Shown: positions 34,596 to 44,017, counted from the first letter of the stretch. The stretch is DNA of 64,000 nucleotides from Psychrobacter urativorans (GCF_001298525.1 NZ_CP012678.1:310001-374000); one strand, 5' to 3'. Numbers and translations: made by a program. Notes: generated from the letters alone by a model not told the origin.

Positions 34596-35273
34596 TCACC
34601 CCAATTGAGCTAACCACAAGCTCGCTGCAAAGCCAATAAATAGCAAGCCTACCAATCCCATACTCAAGACCACTAACTATGGATACTGACGAAAGCGCAT
34701 TGCTAAACGTTTACCTGATAATACCATCAGACTCTGATAGCACAGGCTTAATACTTGCAAAATAATAGCCAGCACTAAAAATGAGACCAGTGGTTTAGAG
34801 TAGGTAGGGTCGACAAATTGTACAAAAAAAGATAAAAAAAACAGAACTCCCTTTGGATTGGTTAAACTTAATAACATACCTTTTCTTAAGAAGCTTCGAT
34901 TAGTTGATTTATCAGGCACAGCTAAAACGGTTGTTCTAGACATCTCTTTAGATAAAGATGCTAAAGCTCGATTTTGATACGTCTCATAAGCTTTCATCAA
35001 CAGTTTTAGTCCGAGGTACACTAAATATAAGCCGCCAATCATTTTCATAGCGATAAACAATGCAGGATATATTTTTAATAAAGTACCTGCTCCTAGTACT
35101 GTTAGCAATATCAAAATACTATCACCCACAAAAATACCAGCGACAGCGTAATAGCCTCGGCGTACACCATAAGAGGCTGAAACCGACAAACTATATAAGC
35201 TGTTTGGCCCTGGCAACACGATTACAATAATAGAGCCAATCACATATGCAACTAAATCAGTAATTCCAAACAT
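34596..35273 (-). pseudogene. LysE/LeuE-family exporter truncated by an in-frame TAG
   Basis: Amino-acid exporter of the LysE (RhtB) superfamily close to LeuE: MFGITDLVAYVIG, IVLPGPNSLYSLSVSASYGV, GGLYLVYLGLKLL, LSLTNPKGVLFFLSFFVQFV. I start at the ATG at 35273, which has AAGG five bases upstream. Translation stops at TAG 34677-34679, but the same frame continues for 26 codons, LVVLSMGLVGLLFIGFAASL to a TGA at 34596, which matches the last transmembrane helix of LeuE. So one nonsense mutation removes the final helix. The product may be inactive. Confidence 0.8.
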
Positions 35274-35331
35274 AAAAACCTTCATTAATTTTCTTTAAAA
35301 AACTGAGTTTTAAACCTAAATTACGAGCAAT

Positions 35332-35358
35332 AAAAAAGAGCCGAAATTACTCGACTCT
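35332..35358 (-). terminator. Rho-independent terminator of the GNAT gene
   Basis: Read on the minus strand: AGAGTCGA-GTAATT-TCGGCTCT followed by TTTTTA. Eight-base stem with one G-T pair and a T tract, just after the acetyltransferase gene that ends at 35387. Confidence 0.8.
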
Positions 35359-35386
35359 ACTATGTATGCTAAATAGATAGGAGTTG

Positions 35387-35860
35387 TTATAAGTTATGTC
35401 GATATTGAACCATGTCAGTAAGCGTTGCGAGTTTATCGTAAAGTTTGCGTGCAGTTGTATTTTCTTCCTGTGTCACCCAATAGACCCGATTGCAGTTTTT
35501 AGATTTAGCGAAAGTATACACCTGCTTAATTAAAGTTTGTCCTATTCCAGAATTTCGTATAGATTCCGCCACGTATAAATCCTCTAGATAACAAACGTCC
35601 GTATTGTTCCACGTGTTCGGATGCAATACAGTATGAACAATGCCCACAAGCAGGCCATTTTTATGGGCACCAAAGCCAAAAATAGGCACGCTATTGTCTA
35701 ACAGTTTCTGCCAAGTATACTGACTAGTTTCCAGTGGTAATGACGTTTTATAAAACGTTAAATATGCATCCCATAATACAAGCCAATTATCATAATCGGC
35801 AGAGTTAAGAGGTTGTATTACAATCTGGTCAGACTGGGGTATTGAAGATTTTTTATTCAT
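35387..35860 (-). CDS. GNAT-family N-acetyltransferase
   Basis: A 157 aa acetyltransferase starting MNKKSSIPQSDQIVIQPLNS. I prefer ATG 35860 because GGAAA sits at the right distance; the ATG eight codons upstream has its purine stretch touching the codon. Motifs: IFGFGAHKNGLLVGIVHTVL, CYLEDLYVAESIRNSGIGQT (acetyl-CoA loop R-N-S-G-I-G), and VYWVTQEENTTARKLYDKL with the late Tyr typical of the fold. Substrate unknown, though this WVTQEENTxARxLYD pattern is common in small-molecule GNATs. Confidence 0.88.
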   Translation of the reverse strand: MNKKSSIPQSDQIVIQPLNSADYDNWLVLWDAYLTFYKTSLPLETSQYTWQKLLDNSVPIFGFGAHKNGLLVGIVHTVLHPNTWNNTDVCYLEDLYVAESIRNSGIGQTLIKQVYTFAKSKNCNRVYWVTQEENTTARKLYDKLATLTDMVQYRHNL

Positions 35861-36049
35861 TACGCTTTCCAAAATAGGTTCCATTCCCTACCTAAAAATA
35901 GGTTGATAAACTGAATTAATAACAAAGGTGTTTTGGTATGGTTTGTCCCAATTGCTATAAATTATCATAGCGTAATTAAGCTTACTTCAAGCATCAAAAA
36001 AGACGGCATTACATACAAATAGGATGTTTTTTGAAGATATATTTTACTA

Positions 36050-36802
36050 TCAACTCGAATGTGCCAAATGACGTTTGCGGCACTCACTTGGTGTTTGATT
36101 AAATCGTTTTTTAAAATTACGCACTAAAGAGAGGGTATTATTGTATCCACATTGCTCAGCAACTATTCCAACAGGTATATCGGTGTTTAGCATAAGGCCC
36201 AAAGCTGACTGCATTCTAATCTCTGTTAGATATGCTAAAGGCGTACATGTAAACTGTTTCTTAAACGTCATTTTAAACTGGCTTTCACTCAAACACGCTA
36301 TCTGCGCTAGTGATGAAATAGTATGTGCACCTGCTAAGTCATTCTTCATAGTCTCTATAACTAATAGTAAACGCGGGTTTGTCTTACCTACAGGTGTCAT
36401 CGATCCTAACAATGTTTTTAGCAGAGCAAACATTTGCGCTTCTGCCTGCTGATCGCAAGCGGACTGTAATTGCTTTTCCATAAATGTTAAAAACAGCAAA
36501 GTCTTTTCATCTAGCGAAAAATGCATACTTGCCTCTGATGTCCATAAGCTATCAATATTCTCATGCAAGTTCACAGTCAGAAATTTGAAGTTATTATCTG
36601 ATAAACACTTATGAAAAATACCTTTGCTGACTAATAGCGCCTCTCCGTAATGAATGCGTACGGTCTTATCACGCACACCTGTATCGAGGTAGGTCGTTAA
36701 TGGAATAATCAGTTGATTGAAATCATGGAAATGCCCCTCACTCGCTGTATTCAAATAGCTTCGGATATATAACAGATTTTTAAAACTACTTTCTTTAATC
36801 AT
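36050..36802 (-). CDS. AraC-family transcriptional regulator
   Basis: A 250 aa regulator. The N-terminal half is a cupin-like sensor (ASEGHFHDFNQLIIPLTTYL, HYGEALLVSKGIFHKC). The C-terminal AraC/XylS domain has two helix-turn-helix units: ISSLAQIACLSESQFKMTFK and IPVGIVAEQCGYNNTLSLVR, then NFKKRFNQTPSECRKRH, the AraC signature. It binds DNA as a ligand-responsive activator or repressor; its target may be a neighbour such as the MocR gene upstream, 49 bp away on the same strand. Confidence 0.9.
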   Translation of the reverse strand: MIKESSFKNLLYIRSYLNTASEGHFHDFNQLIIPLTTYLDTGVRDKTVRIHYGEALLVSKGIFHKCLSDNNFKFLTVNLHENIDSLWTSEASMHFSLDEKTLLFLTFMEKQLQSACDQQAEAQMFALLKTLLGSMTPVGKTNPRLLLVIETMKNDLAGAHTISSLAQIACLSESQFKMTFKKQFTCTPLAYLTEIRMQSALGLMLNTDIPVGIVAEQCGYNNTLSLVRNFKKRFNQTPSECRKRHLAHSS

Positions 36803-36851
36803 AAGGTATTCAACTACTGTCTTTATATTGATGAATATTGTTTATTAAGAA

Positions 36852-38252
36852 TTATTTATGCTGTGAGCTTATGTACACATCCAACCATCTCAGAAACTCA
36901 TGACTCGTCGTCGCCACATTTAATCTTAAATACGTTGAAGGCTGAGCACTTGGATTAAATAACTGACCAGGGGCAACAAGCCAGCCCTCTTTATAAGCCT
37001 CTAAGGCTAGCTTTCCAGAATCCACGCCAGTATCTATCCACACAAAAATACCCGGATTGGTATGTTCAGGGTAAGTGATACCTATTTTAAATAGCGCATC
37101 TCGCATATCTTGATGGGCAATATAGAGTTTCTGATGTACTTTCTTGAGCTGACGACGATATTCTCCTTGCGTCCACAGCCGATGAACCACGCGCTCGCCA
37201 AACTCAGGTGAGGTCATATTGCTAAGGGTTTTAAGCTTAAGTATCTGCTTGATAAATCTATCAGGACTGGCCAGCATGCCCACGCGCCAGCCGGACGCCA
37301 TCGACTTTGAAAAACCAGTGGCATAAAATACTCGCTCAAACTGGTCTATATTGGCATACCTAAGCGGCTTTTCATCAGGTAAAAATGCGGCGTATAAATC
37401 ATCCTCAAAAATACAAACATCGTATTCATGCATTAAGTTTAAAACTTGATGGGCGCGGGCAGGGTGTAAATTATAGGATGTTGGATTATGAAGTACGCTG
37501 TTAGTAATGTATAACTTGGGACGATACTCTTCTAAAATCTGTCTCATTCGTTCAATGTTTGGGCCTTGGTGGTCGCGTTCAACTGATACCACCTGATAGC
37601 CTTGTTGTTGTAAGGTACTCGACGTCCAATACCAGCCAGGACTATCCACTAAGACCGTATCGTCTACGTTTAGTAGGAGCTGAATAACCGTCAAAATAGC
37701 CTGCGAAACTCCTGTTGTAGTAATAATATTATCGGCACTAGTATGAATGCCTAGCAAGTCTAAGTACTGTACTAATTGCTCACGTAAAGGTAAATAACCT
37801 TGAGTTTCACCGTAGTTATATATAAAGCTATCGATATCTTGATTAACCTGTCTAACCGCCCATTGCATCCTATCATTCTTAATCCACTCAACAGGCAGCT
37901 CACCTGATCCTGGTGCTCGGTGATTAGGAATATCGTTCAACATCTGCTGTACTAGCCAGCTGGTATCAACCATAGCCTCCTTTTCCACAAGCTCTGGATT
38001 TCTATCATAATTCACTTGAGGTAAAACATAATAGCCGGAATTTGGCTTAGCCATTAACACATTCGTAGCGACTAGTTGCTCATAAGCTTGGGTCACGGTA
38101 AAGCTCGAAACATCCAAAATCATGGCTAGTTTACGTACGGAAGGCACTCTCTGGTAGGGTTTGTAGATTTGACTATCCATTCGCTGCTGAACCCATTCGA
38201 TCACAGCTGCTGTTTTACTGATATTAGGATTAAGAGTGAGAGTGTCGTTCAT
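36852..38252 (-). CDS. MocR-type regulator 1 (GntR HTH-aminotransferase fusion)
   Basis: A 466 aa MocR/PdxR regulator. An N-terminal GntR winged helix (IYKPYQRVPSVRKLAMILDV, SSFTVTQAYEQLVATNVLMA) is joined to a fold-type I aminotransferase domain: DTVLVDSPGWYWTSSTL, YITNSVLHNPTSYNLHPARA, CIFEDDLYAAF, and the PLP lysine in FYATGFSKSMASGWRVGML. Such proteins sense PLP or amino-acid derivatives. Very similar throughout to the regulator at 44095-45504. Divergent from the PaiB-like gene; a 15-bp motif shared with the paralogue lies 61 bases upstream. Confidence 0.93.
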   Translation of the reverse strand: MNDTLTLNPNISKTAAVIEWVQQRMDSQIYKPYQRVPSVRKLAMILDVSSFTVTQAYEQLVATNVLMAKPNSGYYVLPQVNYDRNPELVEKEAMVDTSWLVQQMLNDIPNHRAPGSGELPVEWIKNDRMQWAVRQVNQDIDSFIYNYGETQGYLPLREQLVQYLDLLGIHTSADNIITTTGVSQAILTVIQLLLNVDDTVLVDSPGWYWTSSTLQQQGYQVVSVERDHQGPNIERMRQILEEYRPKLYITNSVLHNPTSYNLHPARAHQVLNLMHEYDVCIFEDDLYAAFLPDEKPLRYANIDQFERVFYATGFSKSMASGWRVGMLASPDRFIKQILKLKTLSNMTSPEFGERVVHRLWTQGEYRRQLKKVHQKLYIAHQDMRDALFKIGITYPEHTNPGIFVWIDTGVDSGKLALEAYKEGWLVAPGQLFNPSAQPSTYLRLNVATTSHEFLRWLDVYISSQHK

Positions 38253-38313
38253 AAAGTAGTTGGCTTATTATTAGAATTCAGAAAGTGTGCCCATAACTGT
38301 CAAGGGCTATCTA

Positions 38314-38328
38314 ACTATACACTTTGTT
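38314..38328 (-). promoter_or_regulatory. Motif shared by two MocR promoters (copy 1)
   Basis: Minus-strand AACAAAGTGTATAGT, identical to 44018-44032 upstream of MocR 2, in the same orientation and at nearly the same distance from its start (61 and 62 bases). TGTATAGT resembles an extended -10; the AACAAAG part goes beyond promoter needs, suggesting an overlapping operator, possibly autoregulatory. Confidence 0.6.
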
Positions 38329-38411
38329 GGTAATTTTAAAAAATGCATCGGTATTCTTAAGTGGTGAAGTCGTACTATTACTCCATATATACAATACAAC
38401 GATTTGGAGCC

Positions 38412-39053
38412 ATGATGTTTACCCCTAAAGCTTTTAAAGAAGACAGTTTTGAGACCATACAAGCGTTTATTAAAGAAAAGCCGTTAGTGACGGTCATTGC
38501 ACAAACGGGCAACGGACTGGAAGCTTGTCATATTCCCATGTACTGGCAAGATGATGGTAGTGAGTTTGGTTGCCTATATGGTCATATTGCTAAGGTAAAT
38601 GCGCTAAGTAACAGTGCCAATCTTGCTGCGCCGTGGCTGATCATCTTTCAAGATGCTGGACATTATATAAGTCCTAATTGGTATCCTAGTAAAGCAGTAA
38701 CTCATAAAGAAGTACCGACATGGAATTATCGTAGTGTCCATATTATGGGCAATGTCAGCTTATTAACCGCGCCTGAAACGCTTATTGAAATCTTATCAAA
38801 GCAAACGGCTAATTTTGAAGCCAGCCAGCCTAATCCTTGGTCACTTTATGATGCGCCTGTAGAGTACATTCAGGCGATGTGTCGCGCCATCGTTGGTATT
38901 CGTGTCGATATAACCGATGTTCAAGCGCAGTTTAAGCTGAGTCAAAATAAAACGGTTGAGAATAGAGTAGGGGTTATCGCAGGATTGAAAGGGCTTGGAA
39001 CGTTTGAAGCTGACAAGATGGTAATGTTAGTTGAAAAGGTAAATGAAGATTAA
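38412..39053 (+). CDS. FMN-binding PaiB-family protein
   Basis: A 213 aa protein of the PaiB (FMN-binding negative transcriptional regulator) family. It shows MMFTPKAFKEDSFETIQAFI, CHIPMYWQDDGSEFGCLYGH, AKVNALSN, IIFQDAGHYISPNWYPSK and VPTWNYRSVHIMGNVSLL, all family hallmarks of the split-barrel flavin fold. Start at the ATG pair at 38412/38415 after GGAGCC; the upstream in-frame extension is unlikely. PaiB is linked to sporulation and protease control in Bacillus; elsewhere its role is undefined. Divergent from MocR 1. Confidence 0.9.
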   Translation: MMFTPKAFKEDSFETIQAFIKEKPLVTVIAQTGNGLEACHIPMYWQDDGSEFGCLYGHIAKVNALSNSANLAAPWLIIFQDAGHYISPNWYPSKAVTHKEVPTWNYRSVHIMGNVSLLTAPETLIEILSKQTANFEASQPNPWSLYDAPVEYIQAMCRAIVGIRVDITDVQAQFKLSQNKTVENRVGVIAGLKGLGTFEADKMVMLVEKVNED

Positions 39054-39116
39054 GCTTGATTATAAGGGTATAAATGAGCGATATTTAATTTAATAATATT
39101 AACCCAAGGACACCCT

Positions 39117-39719
39117 ATGACAACTATGCGAACCGTTGGCATATTACTTTTTAACGAAGTAGAAGTATTAGACTTTGCAGGGCCTTTTGAGGTTTTTTCG
39201 TTGGCTGAGGCTGCTAATACCAGTGATAAGTACTTCAAGGTCATTACCATTGCTGAACATCAAGCATCGATATCTGCTAGAAATGGGCTAAAAGTAATCC
39301 CTGATTATAGCTTCGACAATCATCCCACTATAGACATTTTAGTTATTCCTGGCGGTTATGGTGCTGAGAAGGTTGAGATAAACAATCCAGTAGTTATAGA
39401 TTGGATTATCTCTCAAGCAAAGCTTACCAAGTTAACGCTTTCAGTTTGTACGGGCGCTTTGCTATTAGCTAAAGCTGGATTGCTGGCTGGCAAGTCTGCA
39501 ACCACCCATTGGATGGATTTGGATAATTTAGCATCCTATCCCAATATTGAAGTTATCGCTAACACTCGTTTTGTCGATGCTAGCGATAAGACGACTAATA
39601 TTGTCACCTCAGCAGGAATAAGTGCAGGTATTCACGCTAGCCTGTACTGTGTGGAGAAGTTAATAGATAGTCAGACTATGCAAACAACTGCAAGACGTAT
39701 GGAGTTTGATATAGGTTAA
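39117..39719 (+). CDS. DJ-1/PfpI-family protein
   Basis: A 200 aa class I glutamine-amidotransferase-like protein. TVGILLFNEVEVLDFAGPFE begins the fold, LVIPGGYGAEKV carries the nucleophile-elbow glutamate region, and LSVCTGALLLAKAGLL holds the predicted nucleophilic cysteine. Then SATTHWMDLDNL and TSAGISAGIHASLY, as in transcription-factor-like DJ-1/PfpI members and isonitrile hydratases. No DNA-binding domain is attached. AAGGA lies six bases upstream. Probably a stand-alone hydratase, chaperone or glyoxalase-like enzyme. Confidence 0.87.
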   Translation: MTTMRTVGILLFNEVEVLDFAGPFEVFSLAEAANTSDKYFKVITIAEHQASISARNGLKVIPDYSFDNHPTIDILVIPGGYGAEKVEINNPVVIDWIISQAKLTKLTLSVCTGALLLAKAGLLAGKSATTHWMDLDNLASYPNIEVIANTRFVDASDKTTNIVTSAGISAGIHASLYCVEKLIDSQTMQTTARRMEFDIG

Positions 39720-39789
39720 AAAGCTAAAAGTGAGATAAAGTCTCTCTATTTGATATCACTTAATACTACTAATGAAAATGGAAAATAAT

Positions 39790-40029
39790 ATGCTTGAGCT
39801 GCGACCCAATTGTGAGCGCTGTGATAAAAACCTACCGCCTAATGCTACTGATGCGATGATTTGTAGTTTCGAATGTACGTTTTGCGCCTCTTGTGCGACT
39901 AGTGCTTTAAACCAGCATTGCCCTAATTGTGATGGTAATTTAACCCACCGTCCTGTACGTCCTGCATCATTGTTAGAGCAGTATCAGTATCCGACATCGT
40001 TAAAACTTATTGTAAAAAAAGACAGTTAA
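39790..40029 (+). CDS. DUF1272 zinc-finger-like protein
   Basis: A 79 aa protein matching DUF1272: MLELRPNCERCDKNLPPNAT, DAMICSFECTFCASCATSAL, CPNCDGNLTHRPVRPASLL. Six to eight cysteines in CxxC pairs imply two zinc sites. I use the ATG at 39790, which has GGAAAA at good spacing and gives the family N-terminus; in-frame ATGs at 39772 and 39778 add six or four residues. It often sits next to transporter or metabolic genes; function unknown. Confidence 0.88.
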   Translation: MLELRPNCERCDKNLPPNATDAMICSFECTFCASCATSALNQHCPNCDGNLTHRPVRPASLLEQYQYPTSLKLIVKKDS

Positions 40030-40047
40030 AATATAGCGTTTAGATGT

Positions 40048-40992
40048 CTACTTATTGCTATTAACTAACGTAGGTTTTTTGGATAAATTAGTAATTGTTA
40101 TAACACCTAAAATAACCAAACATGCTCCTACCCAAAACCTCATAGTCGCCGCTTCATGCAATATTAACCACACAAAAAACATAGCAAATAGAGGCTCTGA
40201 TAACTCAAGAACTTGTACCTTAGACGCAGGCAAATACTTTAAAGCGCTGGTCGTGCAATAGAATCCCAAGATCGTTGGGAAAGTAGCCAAGCCCAGTAAG
40301 CCTAAAACGGATGGATAACCTATGTTGATAGGCTCAAAGGTCACAATAAAAGGGATGAATAAGAACACAGAGCCAAATAGTAATAAGTATTTGGTTAAAT
40401 AAATTCCACCTTGTAAACCAAAACGTTGCATCAATACTGAAAACAGTCCGTAACCACTACCCGCCAGCGATGCAAAGAAGATTAAGTTCAAATTGACACT
40501 GCTAGTCCAAGAAATAACAAATATCCCAGTAACGGCCAATAATATTCCGAGAATAGTACTTAGTAATAATTTTTCTTTAAGTAGTAGTGCACTAAATAGG
40601 GTTGCTGATATAGTTGCCGCTGCCATCAATACCACTACGACATTAGCAGGGTTGCCATACTCATAAGCCTTAGTCTCAAATACAAACAAAGTAAAAATGC
40701 CGAGAAAGGCGCAAATAGCAACTGTCCACATAACTCGCTTATTACTAGAACCGACAAATTCAGTAGTGATAAGATGCTGATACTGCATGCGCTTTGGCGT
40801 TTTGCTTAACAGCGCTGATAGCAAGACAAAAGCAATAATAGTTTTTAAAAATGCAATATCATTACTTTTGAGTCCGGTATTCATTAGTAGCACACTAAAT
40901 ATACCTATCGTGGCGTTAAGTGCGGCTGCTGCTAGGGCAAATGAAACACCCAGTGAATTACTTAAGTTATTGTGTGGTTTCATAACTTTCAT
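40048..40992 (-). CDS. EamA/DMT-family transporter
   Basis: A 314 aa inner-membrane protein with about ten transmembrane helices in two EamA repeats. The first starts SLGVSFALAAAALNATIGIF and the second at about LNLIFFASLAGSGYGLFSVL. Motifs VLELSEPLFAMFFVWLILHE and FWVGACLVILGVITITNL close the second repeat, as usual in the drug/metabolite superfamily. Substrate not predictable. Converges on the DUF1272 gene with 18 bp between stops. Confidence 0.9.
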   Translation of the reverse strand: MKVMKPHNNLSNSLGVSFALAAAALNATIGIFSVLLMNTGLKSNDIAFLKTIIAFVLLSALLSKTPKRMQYQHLITTEFVGSSNKRVMWTVAICAFLGIFTLFVFETKAYEYGNPANVVVVLMAAATISATLFSALLLKEKLLLSTILGILLAVTGIFVISWTSSVNLNLIFFASLAGSGYGLFSVLMQRFGLQGGIYLTKYLLLFGSVFLFIPFIVTFEPINIGYPSVLGLLGLATFPTILGFYCTTSALKYLPASKVQVLELSEPLFAMFFVWLILHEAATMRFWVGACLVILGVITITNLSKKPTLVNSNK

Positions 40993-41095
40993 TGGACAAC
41001 CTTATGATCGAGTATCTTTTTTCTATCCGCGAAGTTAAAGATTAAAAGTATAAGTCCTAGTAACATGACAACTAAACCTACTAATTCATTTGCTG

Positions 41096-41330
41096 CTATT
41101 TGAAAGCAGACTTTCTACCTAGCCCTATCTTCACATTCGCTAATACCAGTCCTGATAGGATAAACAGCATAGCCAGCATCTTCCATCACGTCACAATTTC
41201 CCCCATAAGCAGCACTGAGGTCGCCATACCGAATACGGGCACCAACAAGGAAAATGGTACAACTTTAGATGCTGTATTTTGAGCCAATGAATACGTTCAA
41301 AGCCCAAACTCTATTAAGGTTGCGAACCGC
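41096..41330 (-). pseudogene. EamA transporter C-terminal remnant
   Basis: Minus-strand codons read SLAQNTASKVVPFSLLVPVF, GMATSVLLMGEIVT, stop, then WKMLAMLFILSGLVLANVKI. This is nearly the same as the end of the intact transporter at 42187-43149. Two Trp codons have become TGA (in FGL[W] and before WKML). It is a duplicated or recombined tail fragment with its upstream part missing. Confidence 0.8.
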
Positions 41331-41499
41331 TCCTAAAATACCGAAGGCAGTTTGTTTAAGTTAGACTATTACATATAACGGATTAAGATTATCTAATTGT
41401 AATGGCTGCTTATGTAGGACAACGAAAGACTAAAAGCAGTGCAGAAGTAAGCGAAATTGGAGATATCAGGATAATTGTATTCATCTTTAGCTTATTAGG

Positions 41500-42114
41500 T
41501 TAGTGAGTACGATACCAGTTCTCTTGATTAATGAAATACTCCAGTTCCTTATAGTCTTTGCAGGCGGGAATATTGGGTCGCAACGCTGAAATGTGTTCTG
41601 GTGCATGAATAAAGGCACTGCAATTTGCAGCATCTAGCATACCGATATCATTAAAACTATCACCTGCTGCAAAAATCTCAAAACCCAGATTTTGGAAAGC
41701 TTGTACACATTTCGGTTTTTGGTCAATTAGTCTGGGCTTCCAACCTTGTACTGTTCCATCCTCTGCACGAATTAGATTATGACAATATATTGCAGGCATA
41801 GTTAGTTTTAAACCTAGTGGCTGAAGAAACTCATAATAAGAATCAGAGACTAGCGAGACCTGATAGCGTTGTCGTAATCGTAACAAGAACTCTGCTGCAC
41901 CAGGTAGGGGGTCAACATGGGTGGCACAAGCAATCAGATCGTCAAATTTTATGCCTTCAATATTTAAAGCAGTAATTCGGCCAGCCATAAGTTTGTTATA
42001 ATCTGGCTCATCACGAGTAGTAAGCTCTAAAGAAGTAATTCCAGTTTCTGCCGCAATCGCTTGCCATACTTCGGGGAATAAAACACCTTCAACGTCAAGA
42101 CATACCATTTTCAT
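41500..42114 (-). CDS. thrH: ThrH-like phosphoserine/homoserine phosphotransferase
   Basis: A 204 aa HAD-family enzyme close to ThrH of Pseudomonas. The HAD nucleophile motif is unusual and family-specific (MKMVCLDVEGVLFPEVW). TTRDEPDYNKLMAGR, VSLVSDSYYEFLQPLG (motif II Ser) and FAAGDSFNDIGML (motif IV) follow. ThrH dephosphorylates phosphoserine and can pass the phosphate to homoserine, which links serine and threonine synthesis. I start at ATG 42114, preceded by AAGGAAA; an upstream in-frame ATG adds 17 unlikely residues. Confidence 0.88.
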   Translation of the reverse strand: MKMVCLDVEGVLFPEVWQAIAAETGITSLELTTRDEPDYNKLMAGRITALNIEGIKFDDLIACATHVDPLPGAAEFLLRLRQRYQVSLVSDSYYEFLQPLGLKLTMPAIYCHNLIRAEDGTVQGWKPRLIDQKPKCVQAFQNLGFEIFAAGDSFNDIGMLDAANCSAFIHAPEHISALRPNIPACKDYKELEYFINQENWYRTH

Positions 42115-42186
42115 ATAAGTTTCCTTACTTAGTAAACTGAATAGATAGATTTTATTTGAGTGCACCCTAAAACTATCCAGCTGATT

Positions 42187-43149
42187 TTATGAGTGAGCCA
42201 GTTTTTTAGCGCGGCTTAGCTTCACGTTTGCCAATACTAAACCTGATAAAATGAACACCATCGCTAGCATCTTCCACCACGTTACGCTTTCCCCCAGCAG
42301 CAGCACCGAGGTGATCATTCCAAATATCGGCACGAGTAAAGCAAATGGCACAACCTTAGACGCTGTATTTTGAGCCAATAAATGCGCCCAAAGTCCAAAT
42401 CCTATCAAGGTTGAGATATAGACAATAAAGCCAAGTGATAACCAAGATTTAAGCGAGGCTTGCGTAAACGTTTTCAACTGCCAAGCCTCAGTTTCAAAGA
42501 TAAAAGAAGATAGCGTTAAAATTGCGCAGGCAATCAGTCCGCCCCAAACCACCAAGGCTAGAGCAGATAATGCCGATGCTTTATTTTTATTACCGGCAGA
42601 TGAAACCGTCGATGTCGATACGCTAGGATTTTTTAGCGACGCCTGTTTATTAGGGGGCGCTGATACCTGCTTTGAGGCAATGTTGCCAAAGCTCCAGCCG
42701 ATTGCCGCAATCAAGATACAAATAAAACCAATCAAAGGCATATCGCCGCCAAGGTTGAGCGCAATCACGCCCAGTCCCAGCACACCGACTATCATACCGA
42801 TAATCTGCATGCGACTTACTGCCTCACCTAATAGGACATACGCCAGTAATACCGTGATAAAAATCTGAATTTGTAGCAATAACGCTGTCAGCCCTGCTGA
42901 TGCGCCTAAGTGCATGGCAGTAAATACAAAAGCATACTGCATCACAAACGTACCGATAGCATAGATAAATAGCGTACGGTTAAACTTGGGTGGCTTGAGG
43001 AAAAAAACCAGTGGCACAGCGGTAAAGAAAAAACGTAAAGCCGTGAGCATTAACGGTGGAAAACTTTCGAGCGCCCACGCAATAAAGGTAAAGTTCACAC
43101 CCCAAATAAAGGTAACCAGTATCGCTAAGGCGATGTGTAAAGGGGTCAT
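42187..43149 (-). CDS. EamA-family exporter
   Basis: A 320 aa ten-helix DMT transporter. First EamA repeat MTPLHIALAILVTFIWGVNF, AFVFTAMHLGASAGLTALLL; second repeat from IGFICILIAAIGWSFGNIAS. A polar linker at about residues 168-190 (KQVSAPPNKQASLKNP) enlarges the central loop. The IWGVNF, GASAGLTALL and GLWAHLLAQNTASKVVPF patterns resemble EcoRhtA/YdeD-type amino-acid exporters. It lies beside the LysE exporter and MocR 2, suggesting a joint amino-acid efflux locus. Confidence 0.9.
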   Translation of the reverse strand: MTPLHIALAILVTFIWGVNFTFIAWALESFPPLMLTALRFFFTAVPLVFFLKPPKFNRTLFIYAIGTFVMQYAFVFTAMHLGASAGLTALLLQIQIFITVLLAYVLLGEAVSRMQIIGMIVGVLGLGVIALNLGGDMPLIGFICILIAAIGWSFGNIASKQVSAPPNKQASLKNPSVSTSTVSSAGNKNKASALSALALVVWGGLIACAILTLSSFIFETEAWQLKTFTQASLKSWLSLGFIVYISTLIGFGLWAHLLAQNTASKVVPFALLVPIFGMITSVLLLGESVTWWKMLAMVFILSGLVLANVKLSRAKKLAHS

Positions 43150-43243
43150 AAGATTGGCCTAGGTAATTGTTATTATTGGTTGTTGTTAGTTGTTATTGAA
43201 ACTTGTACTTTAGTTATGGAAAAATTTTATCTATAGCCAAAAT

Positions 43244-43924
43244 TTATAACCACAGTGTCACTGCGCAATACAGCGTCATAAGTACAATCAAGCCGTGAAT
43301 AACGCGCATGACTCGCGGTAGATGCACCAGCGTTCGCAGCCAATGACCACCTGCCGCCCAGCAGCTGATGGATAGCAGATTAATAATCGCGCTCATTGCC
43401 AGTAGTAGATAGTTATCCAACCAAGGCTTGCCGGCATGGAACATTGCTAGACTTGGTGCAACCACCGTCATTGTCCATGCTTTTGGGTTAAGCCATTGAA
43501 ACAATAACGCCTGTCCAAAGTTTAGCGGCAATTCACCGAAGCGTTTTTTGACCTCAACGTTCTTTGCCTGAATAAGGACTTCATTCGCTTGCTTATATTG
43601 TTGCTCATGCTTTAGGGCGTCATTAACGACCGCGATAAAGTCGGTTTTAGCCATCTGATATGTGAGCCACAACAGATAGAGTGTGCCCAATATTCTTATG
43701 CTAAGCATGACAGCGGGGAAGCTGATAATTAAGGCTGCCATGCCCCAATAGCTAAGCCACAGCATAACCGTGACGCCAACAGTAATACCAAGCATATGCC
43801 AGCGACACGCCCAAAATCCGCGTTTAATACTACCGTGTAACAGCATTAAATTATTGGGTCCTGGCGTGACAGAATTGATCAGCATAAAAAGTGCCAGTGC
43901 TGTGATACTGCCTTCGAAGCTCAT
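43244..43924 (-). CDS. LysE/RhtB-family exporter
   Basis: A 226 aa membrane protein: LALFMLINSVTPGPNNLMLL (the PGPN family motif), GCRWHMLGITVG-like second helix, ILGTLYLLWLTYQMAKTDFI, LLFQWLNPKAWTMTVVAPSL (the NPK motif), and late helices. I prefer ATG 43924 (GGTGGG five bases upstream) over the GTG ten codons earlier. Divergent from MocR 2 with 170 bp between, the typical layout of a MocR/LysR-controlled exporter. Confidence 0.88.
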   Translation of the reverse strand: MSFEGSITALALFMLINSVTPGPNNLMLLHGSIKRGFWACRWHMLGITVGVTVMLWLSYWGMAALIISFPAVMLSIRILGTLYLLWLTYQMAKTDFIAVVNDALKHEQQYKQANEVLIQAKNVEVKKRFGELPLNFGQALLFQWLNPKAWTMTVVAPSLAMFHAGKPWLDNYLLLAMSAIINLLSISCWAAGGHWLRTLVHLPRVMRVIHGLIVLMTLYCAVTLWL

Positions 43925-44017
43925 TTTGCCCACCACTTTTATAGGTTTACTCACTCTTAAGAAGACTCACTATAATTTAAAAAACCATAACAGACCCGAT
44001 ACAGTTATACTCACGAT

